Notes: generated by a model from the letters alone, not told the origin. 64,000 nucleotides of DNA from Arthrobacter castelli DSM 16402 (GCF_000430705.1 NZ_AUMN01000002.1:62001-126000); one strand, 5' to 3'. Positions 1-8,846 are shown, counted from the first letter of the stretch. Numbers and translations: made by a program.

Positions 1-971
1 TGGAAACAGGTGCCGATGGCGCTGCCGTCACCTCATTGGAGACACTGACCTTCGCCCGTCAACTGGCCGGGCGGCTCGGAACGCAGAGCGTCGAAGCTAT
101 GGTGACGGGCTCCCTCGAAGCCGCCGCGACGGTTCGGGACCAGTTGGCCGCCCAGGGCGTGGAGAGCGTCCATCATGCCGGCGGGCCGGGGATGGACCGC
201 TACAGCGCAGGCGCTTGGGCAACGGCCCTGGCCGCGGTCCCGTCGGACTACGTGATGGCTGCAGGCACTCCGCGCGGCAGCGAAATCCTCGCCCACGTTG
301 CCGCCCGCGCCGGAACATCAATGGCCGCCAACGTCGTCGACGTCGTCGACACCGATCCGGTGACCGTCTCCCGGCAGGTGATGGGAGGCGCCGCGTTCGA
401 GCAGATGCGGGTGGACGGAAGTCCCACCGTGATCACCGTCGCCGGGCACGCCGTTGAACCGGCCGACGCCGCCCGGCCAAGCGACCCGGCGTGGCGGGAG
501 TTCGAGCCAGAGCTCACCGAGGCGGACTTGGCAACAGCTGTGGTCCGGGTCGAAGAGGGCGAGGCGGACAACACCTCGGCGCTGACCGGTGCACGGGTCG
601 TCGTCGGCGCCGGCCGTGGCGTGGGCGGGGCGGATGATTTCGACGATCTGCTGGAACTGACAGATCTGCTGGGTGCCACGCTGGGAGCGTCACGGGTGGT
701 GACCAGCCTCGGGTGGAGACCGCACTACGAACAGATCGGCCAGACGGGCAGCAGGATCTCGCCCGACGTCTACATCGCCTGCGGCATCAGCGGGGCAGTC
801 CAGCATTGGGCGGGATGCCAGTCGGCCAAGACGATTGTCGCCATCAACACAGACGCCGATGCCCCGATGGTTACCGGGGCCGATTACGCCATCGTCGGTG
901 ATTTGCATGAGGTGGTTCCGGCCATCAACGAGGAACTGCGGCGGCGGACTGCACCGGATGCGGCAGAATAG
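1..971 (+). CDS. etfA: Electron transfer flavoprotein alpha subunit, 5' end outside the window
   Basis: This is the FAD-binding alpha subunit of the ETF heterodimer, which passes electrons from acyl-CoA and related dehydrogenases to the membrane quinone pool. The frame is open to base 3 with no stop, so the true start lies upstream; the TTG at 36 is internal (TSLETLTFARQLAGR matches the family N-terminal region). The C-terminal FAD domain is clear: VVVGAGRGVGG, then GWRPHYEQIGQTG, YIACGISGAVQHWAG and the closing INTDADAPM...ADYAIVGDLHEVVP. The beta subunit gene is probably just upstream, as is usual. A membrane cytochrome follows after about 50 bases. Confidence 0.93.
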   Translation, partial: ETGADGAAVTSLETLTFARQLAGRLGTQSVEAMVTGSLEAAATVRDQLAAQGVESVHHAGGPGMDRYSAGAWATALAAVPSDYVMAAGTPRGSEILAHVAARAGTSMAANVVDVVDTDPVTVSRQVMGGAAFEQMRVDGSPTVITVAGHAVEPADAARPSDPAWREFEPELTEADLATAVVRVEEGEADNTSALTGARVVVGAGRGVGGADDFDDLLELTDLLGATLGASRVVTSLGWRPHYEQIGQTGSRISPDVYIACGISGAVQHWAGCQSAKTIVAINTDADAPMVTGADYAIVGDLHEVVPAINEELRRRTAPDAAE

Positions 972-1019
972 GGGCTGGTAGATTTTTACAGACGGTGATT
1001 CTTGATCGACAGGAGAGCA

Positions 1020-1961
1020 GTGAAGACGTCGGCGAGTAAGGCGGGCGCTGGTTTCCGCCAATCAAAGTGGTCCAAGTTGGTCTGGATCGTTCCCGTCGTG
1101 ATCGTCGTCGCGGCCGCGGCCGTGATTGCTTCCCGATGGTTTCTGGACAGTGCGGCCGGACAGGACTTCCTAAGCCAATATTCCGGCCACAGCCGCGCCG
1201 CAGAAGGGACCCCGGCCGGTTTTCCCTGGTGGCTGCAATGGCAGCACTTCTTCAACCTCTTTCTGATCGTGCTGATCGTCCGCGCAGGGTGGATGGTCCG
1301 CACCCAGCAGACGCCGGAAGCGTACTGGACACGCACGGTAGGGCCGCGCAGTCGTCAGAATCCGCCGGCCAAGATGAGCATCTATCTGTGGTTGCACTAC
1401 AGTCTGGGAACCTTATGGATACTTAACGGCGTCGTGTTCTACGTCCTGCTCTTTTCCACCGGGCATTGGAAACGGGTCGTGCCCGGCGGATGGGAGATCT
1501 TTCCCAATGCCATCTCGGCAGGGCTGCAGTACCTGTCGCTTAATTGGCCGATGGAATCCGCCTGGAATAGTTATAACGCACTTCAACTGCTTGCATATTT
1601 TGTGACGATTTTTATTGCGGCCCCGTTGGCCATCATCACCGGAATCCGACTGTCCTCACTATGGAGGAATAACTGGAAAATCAACCGCTTCTATCCGATA
1701 GAGGCCGCCCGGGCGGTCCACCTGCCGGTGATGTTCTACTTCGTGCTGTTCATCTTCGTCCATGTCGTGCTGGTGTTCACCACCGGCATGCGGCGCAACC
1801 TCAACTACATGTTCAGCAGCCAGGGGCAGGACACCGTCAACTGGATCGGTTTCTGGATCTTCGTCGTGGCGGCCATCATCGTGGTCCTGGGGTGGATCGC
1901 CGCGCGGCCGCTGTTCATGCAGTCTGCGGCGCAGCTCACCGGCAAGGTGACCCGGCGATGA
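1020..1961 (+). CDS. Membrane di-heme cytochrome b/b6-type protein
   Basis: I chose the GTG at 1020 because AGGAG at 1011-1015 sits five bases upstream; a TTG at 1002 would add six residues but has no such site. The protein of 313 residues has an N-terminal membrane segment (VWIVPVVIVVAAAAVIA) and further hydrophobic helices. Histidines lie inside or beside helices in WQHFFNLF, LWLHYSLG, AARAVHLPVM and FIFVHVVLV, the pattern of b-type heme ligands in cytochrome b561/thiosulfate-reductase gamma proteins. It probably moves electrons between quinone and a partner oxidoreductase. No catalytic partner is encoded nearby apart from etfA, so the partner is unknown. Confidence 0.75.
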   Translation: MKTSASKAGAGFRQSKWSKLVWIVPVVIVVAAAAVIASRWFLDSAAGQDFLSQYSGHSRAAEGTPAGFPWWLQWQHFFNLFLIVLIVRAGWMVRTQQTPEAYWTRTVGPRSRQNPPAKMSIYLWLHYSLGTLWILNGVVFYVLLFSTGHWKRVVPGGWEIFPNAISAGLQYLSLNWPMESAWNSYNALQLLAYFVTIFIAAPLAIITGIRLSSLWRNNWKINRFYPIEAARAVHLPVMFYFVLFIFVHVVLVFTTGMRRNLNYMFSSQGQDTVNWIGFWIFVVAAIIVVLGWIAARPLFMQSAAQLTGKVTRR

Positions 1962-2060
1962 GCGACGCGACTTGCCACCCGCTGATGCTGATACGGGGGA
2001 GTGGCCAGCATTTCTGTGCAAGCCCTGTCGTCGTGACGGTGGTGATGGGATACTGAGGAC

Positions 2061-2366
2061 ATGATGGCCGTTAAGTTGCAGGATCGTGCGGCGATTGCGC
2101 GTGCCTGTGAGCGGTACGGAGTGGCGCGCCTGAGGGTGTTCGGGTCGGTGCTGACCGACGGCTTCGATCCTGAGCGCAGCGACATCGACTTCCTCGTCGA
2201 CTACAAGCCTGACGCGGAGCGCACTTTCCAGGCGCTCTTCGGGCTTCGTGCGGAGCTGGAGCGGATCGTTGGCCTGCCGGTAGACCTGACCGACGCTCGT
2301 AACGTTCGCAACCCGTACTTCGCAGAGTCGGCGTTCGGCACGGCGCAGGATGTTTATGCGGCCTGA
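2061..2366 (+). CDS. mntA: MntA-type minimal nucleotidyltransferase antitoxin
   Basis: A 101-residue minimal nucleotidyltransferase. The active site is visible as VFGSVLTDGFDPERSDIDF: G28-S29, then Asp41-x-Asp43, with a third acid likely at Asp75 (LPVDLTD). In characterised MntA/HepT pairs this enzyme adds AMP units to a tyrosine of the HEPN toxin and so silences it. GAGGAC just upstream of 2061 could serve as ribosome-binding site. The last 17 bases overlap the next gene, which encodes the matching HEPN protein. The spacing between GS and DxD is eleven residues, one more than the ten often quoted. Function is assigned from the motif and the pairing. Confidence 0.85.
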   Translation: MMAVKLQDRAAIARACERYGVARLRVFGSVLTDGFDPERSDIDFLVDYKPDAERTFQALFGLRAELERIVGLPVDLTDARNVRNPYFAESAFGTAQDVYAA

Positions 2367-2712
2367 GACGCCTGCACACCTGTGGGATGCTCTGCGGGCG
2401 GCGGAGAAGGCGCGCGCCATTGTCGACGGGCTGACTCGCGATGGCTACCTCGCCGACTGGATCCGACAGGCAGCAGTTGAGCGGCAGTTGGAGATTATCG
2501 GCGAGGCGCTGAACCGCATTCGCCGCGACGATGTCGAAAGCGCCAACAGAGTGCCCCAAGTCCATGCAATTGTCGCCACGAGAAACGTCATCGTGCACCG
2601 CTACGATGATGTCGATCACGTGCGCGTGTGGGCGGTATTGGAGCACGACATTCCCACGCTGATCCCTGTCCTCGAGTCGCTACTAGCCGAATACGGTCCG
2701 CCAACTGTCTGA
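2350..2712 (+). CDS. hepT: HepT-like HEPN ribonuclease toxin (DUF86)
   Basis: A 120-residue helical HEPN/DUF86 protein. The catalytic RX4HXY motif is intact as Arg78-NVIV-His83-Arg-Tyr85; Arg and His form the RNase centre, and the tyrosine is the residue that MntA enzymes AMPylate in studied systems. It overlaps mntA by 17 bases, so the two are translationally coupled. An alternative start (ATG 2356) would shorten it by two residues. With both active sites intact this is likely a working toxin-antitoxin pair. Confidence 0.85.
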   Translation: MFMRPETPAHLWDALRAAEKARAIVDGLTRDGYLADWIRQAAVERQLEIIGEALNRIRRDDVESANRVPQVHAIVATRNVIVHRYDDVDHVRVWAVLEHDIPTLIPVLESLLAEYGPPTV

Positions 2713-2899
2713 CGTTCCGTGCGCTGCAGTCATCCCACGTAGCGGTCATGGGTGGCGTCGGGTTTCGCGGCGAGGTGCTATCGCCCTCGGCTTGGATCCA
2801 GGGCATCGGTGCCAGCATCAATCTCATTTTCGTCGGCGGAATGCAGCCGGTGGCTGGGACCGTGGTCCCGACATGCTCTTTGGACCACGTAAACCCGGT
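2713..2899. other. Intergenic spacer after mntA-hepT
   Basis: No convincing gene. It holds a 14-bp inverted repeat at 2856-2869 (GGGACC-GT-GGTCCC), which lies between two convergent genes and could act as a weak bidirectional terminator. There is no T tract. Confidence 0.3.
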
Positions 2900-3274
2900 T
2901 TAGAGCAGACGAATACTACATCCCGGACCTGTTGCGTTGACCATTCGCGTATCCGTGGTCACCAGTGATAGGTCAAGCACTTCGGCCAACACGACGTAGG
3001 TGGCTTCGTAGGCACTGAGATTATGCCGCAGTTCCCACATCCGGGGTAGCAGCGGCCGGGCGCCAAACCTCTCCAGATAGAGCTCGCCGAAACCATCCAT
3101 CGCCTTCGCGCCCTGATTTTCGGTCAGCACCGAGCGAAGGACCAGTCGGCGAAGGGCATTCGCCACCTCACTGTCCAGCAGATACGGCGCAGCCAATGCT
3201 TCGGCTCCGATGCGCTGTGGCTCGATATCGTTCACCAACAATTCGACGATGACGCCGACGTCGACAACGATCAC
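2900..3274 (-). CDS. PIN-domain (VapC/FitB-type) toxin, probably impaired
   Basis: A 124-residue PIN-domain ribonuclease. The four acidic positions are Asp5 (VVDVG), Glu36 (DSEVANAL), Glu90 (SAYEATYV) and Asp108 (TTDTR). Related toxins normally have aspartate at the third position (YDA), so Glu90 is a conservative change in the metal site; the usual Ser after the first Asp motif (DAS) is Gly here. The GTG start at 3274 overlaps the TGA of the antitoxin remnant by four bases, the standard coupling of such pairs. Because that antitoxin is broken, a fully active toxin would be expected to harm the cell, so reduced activity is plausible. Confidence 0.8.
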   Translation of the reverse strand: MIVVDVGVIVELLVNDIEPQRIGAEALAAPYLLDSEVANALRRLVLRSVLTENQGAKAMDGFGELYLERFGARPLLPRMWELRHNLSAYEATYVVLAEVLDLSLVTTDTRMVNATGPGCSIRLL

Positions 3275-3503
3275 TCGCCACGACCGGCATGTAAAGCGCT
3301 GACAATGCTCTCACGCGGAACGTCGGCCGCAACGGCCCCTTTGTGTTTCGAGGATGATGGCGGAATTGACCTCTATAGCCTGGGTGCGCTGCGCCAAATG
3401 GGAGAGCTCGCGCACCAAGTACCGGGTCTCAGCGATACACCTTGAGCTTCCGCCGCCTCTGAGAGGACTTTGTGGACGTTCCGGCGGCAAAAAGCGCAAT
3501 CAC
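3271..3503 (-). pseudogene. FitA-type ribbon-helix-helix antitoxin, frameshifted remnant
   Basis: Three reading frames on the minus strand join into one antitoxin-like chain. The first reads [17 protein letters not shown], the second [19 protein letters not shown] followed by [11 protein letters not shown], the third [19 protein letters not shown] then GE and a stop overlapping the toxin GTG. Moving between them needs a frameshift near 3424-3427 (CCGG region) and another in the C run at 3336-3339. The N-terminus also seems disrupted between a candidate GTG at 3503 and NVHK. The joined sequence has the layout of FitA/VapB antitoxins that precede PIN toxins. Sequencing error at homopolymers could explain one shift but hardly all. 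Confidence 0.7.
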
Positions 3504-3650
3504 CTGGCGGAGTTCGGCAGCGTGCCGCGATGGTGGGGCGATGTTGGTGGGGCCCAACCGATGCCGATACCATCAAAGGGACCCTCGTCGTACGGGGGCC
3601 ATCGCGTCGTGCTCCGGCGCGCGACATCACCTAGCATCGAGGAGACTCCC

Positions 3651-5687
3651 GTGGCAGTGCCCCAACACATCACCCTCATCGTCGACGGCGAAGAGCACCA
3701 GGTGACGGCGGGCACTACCGGAACCGAACTGTTCGCCGACCAGCGCGACGTCGTCGTCATCCGGGTCAATGATGAGCTCAAAGACCTGGACACCGAACTG
3801 GTTGAGGACGGGGCCCGGGTCGATCCGGTGGCGATTGGCTCACCGGAGGGCCTCAACGTACTGCGGCACTCGGCCGCACACGTGATGGCACAGGCCGTCC
3901 AGCAGCTGCGCCCGGACGCCAAGCTGGGGATTGGCCCCTACGTCACCGATGGGTTCTACTTCGATTTCGATGTCGAAGACCCCTTCACGCCCGAGGACCT
4001 GAAAAAGCTGGAAAAGATGATGCTCAAAATCGTCAACAGCAACCAGCAGTTCCGGCGCCGGGTGGTCACCGGTGACAAGGCGCGCGCCGAGATGGCCGAC
4101 GAACCGTACAAACTCGAGCTGCTCGGGCTCAAGGGTGAGTCAGCCGAGGCCGAGCTGGATGCCGAACTGGACGGGGCCGAGGGCGCTTCCGTGGAAGTGG
4201 GCGCCGGCGAGCTGACGATCTACGACAACGTGGACCGCAAAAGCGGCGACGTCGTCTGGGAAGACTTGTGCCGCGGACCGCACCTGCCGAACACGAAAAT
4301 CATCTCCAACGCCTACGCGCTAACCCGCTCGGCCGCCGCCTACTGGCGTGGCGACGAAAAGAACAAGCAGCTGCAGCGCATCTATGGCACCGCCTGGCCC
4401 ACCAAGGATGATCTGAAGGCCTACCAGGAACGCATTGCCGAGGCGGAGCGGCGCGACCACCGCCGCATCGGGGCCGAACTCGACCTGTTTTCCTTCCCCG
4501 AGGAACTTGGGTCGGGGCTGCCGGTTTTCCACCCCAAGGGCGGAATCGTGCGGAAGGCGATGGAGGACTACTCCCGACAGCGCCATGCCGACGCCGGGTA
4601 CGAGTTCGTGTACACGCCCCACATCACCAAGTCCAGGCTCTATGAGGTCTCCGGGCACCTGGACTGGTATCGGGACGGCATGTTCCCGCCTATGCATGTG
4701 GACGAGGTGACCGACGACGACGGCAACGTGGTCAAGCCCGGCCAGGACTACTACCTCAAGCCGATGAACTGCCCGATGCACTGCCTGATCTTCGAATCCC
4801 GCGGCCGCTCCTACCGGGAACTGCCCATGCGGATGTTCGAGTTCGGCTCGGTGTACCGCTATGAGAAATCCGGTGTCATCCACGGCCTCACCCGGGTGCG
4901 GGGCATGACCCAGGACGATGCCCATATTTTCTGCACCCGCGACCAGATGAAGCAGGAGCTGTCCACCACCCTCGACTTCGTCCTCGGGCTGCTCCGCGAT
5001 TACGGCTTGGAGGACTTCTATCTGGAGTTGTCCACCAAGAACCCGGATAAGTATGTCGGCTCCGACGAGATCTGGGACGAAGCAACCAACACACTGGCTG
5101 AAGTGGCCCAGGCGTCCGGGCTGGAGCTCGTTCCGGATCCCGGCGGCGCCGCATTCTACGGCCCTAAAATCTCCGTGCAGGCCCGCGACGCGATCGGCCG
5201 GACGTGGCAGATGTCAACCATGCAGTTGGACTTCAACACCCCGGCGCGTTTCGAGCTGGAGTACCAGTCCGACGATGGTTCGCGGCAGCAGCCGGTGATG
5301 ATCCACCGTGCGCTGTTCGGTTCGGTGGAACGCTTCCTGGCCGTGCTGACCGAGCACTATGCGGGCGCTTTCCCGGCCTGGCTGGCCCCGGTGCAGGTCG
5401 TGGGCATTCCGGTGGCCGAGGCGTTCAACGACTACATGTACGACATCGTCGACAAGCTCCGCGCCGCCGGTATCCGTGCGGAAGTGGATATCAGCACGGA
5501 CAGGTTCCCCAAGAAGATCCGCAATGCCAGCAAGGACAAGGTGCCGTTCGTGCTGATCGCCGGCGGCGAGGACAGCGATGCCGGGGCGGTTTCGTTCCGC
5601 TTCCGTGACGGCAGCCAGCAGAACGCGGTGCCCGTCGACGACGCCGTCGGCCGCATTGTTGAAGCGGTAGCCAACCGGGAAAGGTAG
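3651..5687 (+). CDS. thrS: Threonyl-tRNA synthetase
   Basis: Charges tRNA-Thr with threonine. I start at GTG 3651 ([13 protein letters not shown]), with GAGGAG at 3639-3644 as ribosome-binding site; the frame is open further upstream but that part overlaps the antitoxin remnant. At 678 residues it has the full family architecture: TGS domain (about 1-65), the editing/SAD domain ([11 protein letters not shown], later LCRGPHLP), the class II catalytic core (KPMNCPMHC with the zinc Cys, [21 protein letters not shown]) and the anticodon-binding C-terminal domain. The downstream HIT gene starts five bases after the stop, so the two are likely co-transcribed. Confidence 0.97.
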   Translation: MAVPQHITLIVDGEEHQVTAGTTGTELFADQRDVVVIRVNDELKDLDTELVEDGARVDPVAIGSPEGLNVLRHSAAHVMAQAVQQLRPDAKLGIGPYVTDGFYFDFDVEDPFTPEDLKKLEKMMLKIVNSNQQFRRRVVTGDKARAEMADEPYKLELLGLKGESAEAELDAELDGAEGASVEVGAGELTIYDNVDRKSGDVVWEDLCRGPHLPNTKIISNAYALTRSAAAYWRGDEKNKQLQRIYGTAWPTKDDLKAYQERIAEAERRDHRRIGAELDLFSFPEELGSGLPVFHPKGGIVRKAMEDYSRQRHADAGYEFVYTPHITKSRLYEVSGHLDWYRDGMFPPMHVDEVTDDDGNVVKPGQDYYLKPMNCPMHCLIFESRGRSYRELPMRMFEFGSVYRYEKSGVIHGLTRVRGMTQDDAHIFCTRDQMKQELSTTLDFVLGLLRDYGLEDFYLELSTKNPDKYVGSDEIWDEATNTLAEVAQASGLELVPDPGGAAFYGPKISVQARDAIGRTWQMSTMQLDFNTPARFELEYQSDDGSRQQPVMIHRALFGSVERFLAVLTEHYAGAFPAWLAPVQVVGIPVAEAFNDYMYDIVDKLRAAGIRAEVDISTDRFPKKIRNASKDKVPFVLIAGGEDSDAGAVSFRFRDGSQQNAVPVDDAVGRIVEAVANRER

Positions 5688-5692
5688 TATCT

Positions 5693-6289
5693 GTGGCCAC
5701 GCCGAAGCAGACAGCCGATCAGATGGGAGCCGAATCCATCACGGACGATTTCGAGATTCCGGGCGTGCCCGACTGCTTCCAGCGGCTGTGGACACCGCAC
5801 CGGATGGCCTACGTCAAGGGCGGCCAGGATCAATTCAAGGACAGTGAGTGCCCCTTCTGTGCTGCTCCGGCCCGCAAGGACGAGGATTCGCTGATCGTCC
5901 ACCGCGGCGAAACTGCCTATGTGGTGCTGAACCTGTTTCCTTACAACCCCGGCCATCTGCTGGTGTGCCCGTACCGGCATGTGCCCGACTACACGGACAT
6001 CACCAGCGGCGAGACGGTGGAAATCGCTGAACTGACGCAAACGGCCATGCGTGTGCTGCGCCAGGTGGCCAAACCCACCGGCTTCAATCTCGGGATGAAC
6101 CAGGGAACCAGCGGTGGGGCGGGGATTGCCGCACACCTGCACCAGCACATCGTCCCCCGGTGGGGAGGCGACGGGAATTTCCTGCCCATCATCGCCCAGA
6201 CCAAGGCCATCACCCAGACCCTCGATGAAGTACGCGGCCAACTGACGGAGGCATGGCCGGCACCGGAAACCTCCGACACCGGCCGCTAA
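5693..6289 (+). CDS. HIT-family nucleotide phosphorylase/hydrolase
   Basis: A 198-residue histidine-triad protein. The signature H-L-H-Q-H-I-V-P lies near residues 147-154 (GIAAHLHQHIVPRW), with the conserved NLFPYNPGHLLVCPYRH stretch before it. The position right after thrS and before pgsA matches the mycobacterial Ap4A phosphorylase Rv2613c, so diadenosine tetraphosphate breakdown is the best guess. Aminoacyl-tRNA synthetases make Ap4A as a side product, which would fit the neighbourhood. Start GTG 5693 follows the thrS stop by five bases; the GGGAAAGG at the end of thrS can serve as Shine-Dalgarno. Confidence 0.88.
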   Translation: MATPKQTADQMGAESITDDFEIPGVPDCFQRLWTPHRMAYVKGGQDQFKDSECPFCAAPARKDEDSLIVHRGETAYVVLNLFPYNPGHLLVCPYRHVPDYTDITSGETVEIAELTQTAMRVLRQVAKPTGFNLGMNQGTSGGAGIAAHLHQHIVPRWGGDGNFLPIIAQTKAITQTLDEVRGQLTEAWPAPETSDTGR

Positions 6290-6301
6290 AGGGGCGAATG
6301 A

Positions 6302-6925
6302 ATGCTGAATAAATACACCCGCGCGTTCTTTGCCGCCATCTTCACCCCGCTGGCCCGTCTGCTGGTGCGAATGGGGGTGTCGCCGGACGTGGTCACGGTG
6401 ATCGGAACCGGCGGGGTGGCGGCCGGCGCGCTCATCTTCTACCCAATGGGCGAGCTGTTCTGGGGGACAGTATTCATTACGGTGTTTGTGTTCTCGGACA
6501 TTGTCGATGGCCTGATGGCCCGGATGTCGGGCCATCAAGGCCACTGGGGCGCCTTCCTGGATTCCACCCTGGACCGGTTCGGCGATGCGGCCGTATTCGC
6601 CGGATTGGTGATCTGGTACTTCACCGGAGGCGCCAACTACCGGATTGCGGTGCTGGCCCTCGCCTGCCTGGTGCTGGGCAGCCTGGTGTCGTATGCCAAG
6701 GCCCGCGCCGAAGGACTGTCCATGACGGCCAATGTGGGAATCGCTGAGCGCTCCGAACGGCTCGTCGTGGTGCTGGTCACCACCGGCTTCACCGGTCTCG
6801 GCCTGCCCGAGCAGGTGCTGTTGACCGTGATGGCACTGCTCACCGTCGCCAGTCTCATCACGGTGCTGCAGCGTATCCTCACGGTGCGGTGCCAGGCGCT
6901 GGCGCCGCACCGTGGCACGGACTGA
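6302..6925 (+). CDS. pgsA: CDP-alcohol phosphatidyltransferase, likely phosphatidylinositol phosphate synthase
   Basis: A 207-residue integral membrane enzyme joining CDP-diacylglycerol to an alcohol phosphate. The complete metal and CDP-binding signature is present: Asp66, Asp69-Gly70, Ala73-Arg74, Gly83, Asp87 and Asp91 (in DIVDGLMARM and GHWGAFLDSTLD). In actinobacteria the gene after thrS and the HIT protein makes phosphatidylinositol phosphate from inositol 3-phosphate, the base of inositol lipids. In mycobacteria mannoside-synthesis genes follow; here an unrelated gene on the opposite strand follows instead. Start ATG 6302 has AAAGGGG upstream. Confidence 0.88.
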   Translation: MLNKYTRAFFAAIFTPLARLLVRMGVSPDVVTVIGTGGVAAGALIFYPMGELFWGTVFITVFVFSDIVDGLMARMSGHQGHWGAFLDSTLDRFGDAAVFAGLVIWYFTGGANYRIAVLALACLVLGSLVSYAKARAEGLSMTANVGIAERSERLVVVLVTTGFTGLGLPEQVLLTVMALLTVASLITVLQRILTVRCQALAPHRGTD

Positions 6926-6935
6926 GCCGAGTCCG
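6918..6935. terminator. Small hairpin between convergent genes
   Basis: CGGACT at 6918-6923 pairs with AGTCCG at 6930-6935 across a six-base loop, spanning the pgsA stop codon and lying ten bases from the end of the convergent methyltransferase gene. It could help terminate either transcript. There is no T tract, so this is tentative. Confidence 0.3.
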
Positions 6936-6944
6936 GCGGCGCGC

Positions 6945-7997
6945 CTAGTGCAGCGGTTTACGCCCATAAGTCACCGCATGGACCGGGCTGAGCACAAATG
7001 ACCCCAATTCTTCGAAACCGTGGGCGGTCAACAGCCGGTCGTAGGCCTGACGCGGAAGCAACTGGTCGTCAATCTGGGCTTCGAAGAACTGAATGCCACA
7101 CATGATCCGCCCGGGCACAGACCGGAGTCCTTCATCGCTGGCCGGGAACGGGAAATCCGAGATCACGAACCAGCCGCCCGGCTCCAGCGACTCCTTCACG
7201 TTCTTTGTCACCACGTCAATATCCCGGCATTCGTGCATCGAGATGTTGTTGATGACCACGGTCACCGGTTCTGCAATGGTCAGCTCCTCCAACGCACTGC
7301 GGACAACACGGACCCGCTCGGACAAGCCTGCCTCCTCGACGGCCCGGGCGGCCCGGTCAATAGAATGCTGATCGCCGTCGACGCCGGTGATCCGGCACAG
7401 CGGATAGGCTTCCGCCAGGCGGATCAGGCCGGAGCCTGTACCGCAGGACGTGTCCATCACCCTGCATCCGCGTGCCAGCGCATCCGCCGCGCCGGGGATC
7501 TGGTCCAGCCCTGCGGGTATCAGGCGCGTGTAAAACGGCAGTCCCGTGCCGGCCACTGATGCAATCCAGTCCGGGCTCGTCTCGTCCCACCAGAGCCGTT
7601 CACCGGTGGCCAGGTTCGCTTCAAACCGGTCAAGTATCTCCGGTTGCCGCATCAACTGATATGTGGCCCCGATGTATGCCGGTGAAGTGCGGTCCAGCAA
7701 TAGGGTTTCAACGTGGGGTGCCAGCACGTAGCCATCGCCGGAACGCTCCAGCACGGCGGCTGCAAATGCGGCCCGGCACCATACCGACACGTAGAATCCG
7801 TCCAGATTCAGCGTCTCGGCCAGTTCGTCGGCCGTGGCGCCAGGGGAGGTCCCGATTCCCCTGAGCAAGCCGCTCCGAAGGCCAATATCGATCGTGCGAT
7901 GAGCCATAAACCCGGCCGTATGGGCCAAGAGCACACCCGCCTGTGTCTGCGTGTCCGGAACTGCATCCCGGGCACCGGGCGCTGACGTCGTCGTCAT
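6945..7997 (-). CDS. SAM-dependent methyltransferase with O-methyltransferase-like N-terminal domain
   Basis: A 350-residue class I methyltransferase. I start at ATG 7997 because GGAGG lies eight bases upstream on the minus strand; the frame stays open to 8114 but without a comparable site. The N-terminal half looks like a dimerisation/winged-helix region (GFMAHRTIDIGLRSGLL, ADELAETLNLDGFYV). The SAM-binding core is VMDTSCGTGSGLIRLAE with an acidic second strand (ITGVDGDQHSID) and the post-core NNISMHEC. The substrate is unknown; the layout resembles small-molecule O-methyltransferases. It is divergent from an HxlR-type regulator, which is the natural candidate to control it. Confidence 0.78.
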   Translation of the reverse strand: MTTTSAPGARDAVPDTQTQAGVLLAHTAGFMAHRTIDIGLRSGLLRGIGTSPGATADELAETLNLDGFYVSVWCRAAFAAAVLERSGDGYVLAPHVETLLLDRTSPAYIGATYQLMRQPEILDRFEANLATGERLWWDETSPDWIASVAGTGLPFYTRLIPAGLDQIPGAADALARGCRVMDTSCGTGSGLIRLAEAYPLCRITGVDGDQHSIDRAARAVEEAGLSERVRVVRSALEELTIAEPVTVVINNISMHECRDIDVVTKNVKESLEPGGWFVISDFPFPASDEGLRSVPGRIMCGIQFFEAQIDDQLLPRQAYDRLLTAHGFEELGSFVLSPVHAVTYGRKPLH

Positions 7998-8088
7998 GAT
8001 GATCCCTCCAAAACATTCCCGAGTTGTCTGTTTCTCCAGCATGCGCCGGGGCGCGTTTGGCCTCCAGTTCCAGATGTGAATCGGATGG

Positions 8089-8105
8089 GTACTGAATCTG
8101 TACTG
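8089..8105. promoter_or_regulatory. Direct repeat in the methyltransferase/HxlR divergent promoter
   Basis: Two GTACTG copies, 8089-8094 and 8100-8105, lie one helical turn apart in the 162-bp space between the divergent start codons. This spacing suits a dimeric winged-helix regulator, so it is a possible operator. It is short and the assignment is speculative. Confidence 0.25.
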
Positions 8106-8159
8106 GTCGCCCACCCGGTCGCGGCGGTACTATGAAAATGCGTCAGGGGAGGCGGTCGT

Positions 8160-8846
8160 ATGACCGGTTATGGCCAGTATTGTCCGGTTGCCAAGACCAT
8201 GGAGGTCCTGGATGAACGGTGGACAATCCTCATCATCCGGGAGCTGTTGGCGGGCAGCCACTACTTCAATGACTTGCGCCGCGGGGTCCCTAAGATGTCT
8301 CCGGCGCTGTTATCCAAGCGGCTGCGCAGCCTCGCGCGGGCCGGGCTGGTGTTGCGCGATGATTCCGGCAACAGGATCCGCTACGAACTGACGCCCGGAG
8401 GACGTGAGCTGGCCCCGGTGATCATGGCTATTGGTAATTGGGGCATGCACTGGATGACGCAACTGGGGGAGGGCGACCTCGACCCGCACCTGCTGATGTG
8501 GGACATCCACCGCAACATCGACCTTGATGCCGTGCCGGATAGCCGGACGGTGCTGTGCTTTCATTTCACCGACGTGGAGCCGCGTTCCGCCACCTGGTGG
8601 GTGGTGATCGAAGGCGGCACCGTGACGGACCTGTGCGATGCCGATCCCGGATATGAAGTCCTCATCACCACGAACTCCACGCTGCTGACCCTGGTCCGCA
8701 TCTGGCGTGGCGATGTCACCTGGAACTCGGCCGTGCGGGCCGGGGAGCTGACGTTTGCGGGCAACAGCGAGGCCCGCAGGGCCCTTCCGCAGTGGCTGAA
8801 GTTGTCCGTCTTCGCGCCGGCCACCCGGCCTCCACTGGTCGGGTGA
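8160..8846 (+). CDS. HxlR-family winged-helix regulator with C-terminal extension
   Basis: A 228-residue regulator. Residues 1-100 form the HxlR winged helix: CPVAKTMEVLDERWTILIIR, FNDLRRGVPKMSPALLSKRL and a wing ending LRDDSGNRIRYELTPGG. The N-terminal Cys8 is at the position used for redox sensing by some relatives, though it is common in the family. Residues from about 110 on form an additional domain that looks like an SCP2-type ligand pocket (VLCFHFTDVEPRSATWWVVIEGG, YEVLITTNSTLLTLVRIWRG). It probably binds a hydrophobic ligand and regulates the divergent methyltransferase. ATG 8160 has AGGGGAGG upstream. Confidence 0.85.
   Translation: MTGYGQYCPVAKTMEVLDERWTILIIRELLAGSHYFNDLRRGVPKMSPALLSKRLRSLARAGLVLRDDSGNRIRYELTPGGRELAPVIMAIGNWGMHWMTQLGEGDLDPHLLMWDIHRNIDLDAVPDSRTVLCFHFTDVEPRSATWWVVIEGGTVTDLCDADPGYEVLITTNSTLLTLVRIWRGDVTWNSAVRAGELTFAGNSEARRALPQWLKLSVFAPATRPPLVG

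Noticed and set aside
3354-3650. N-terminal extension of thrS
   Set aside because: The frame is open but overlaps the antitoxin remnant and lacks TGS-domain similarity; GTG 3651 has GAGGAG and the family start.
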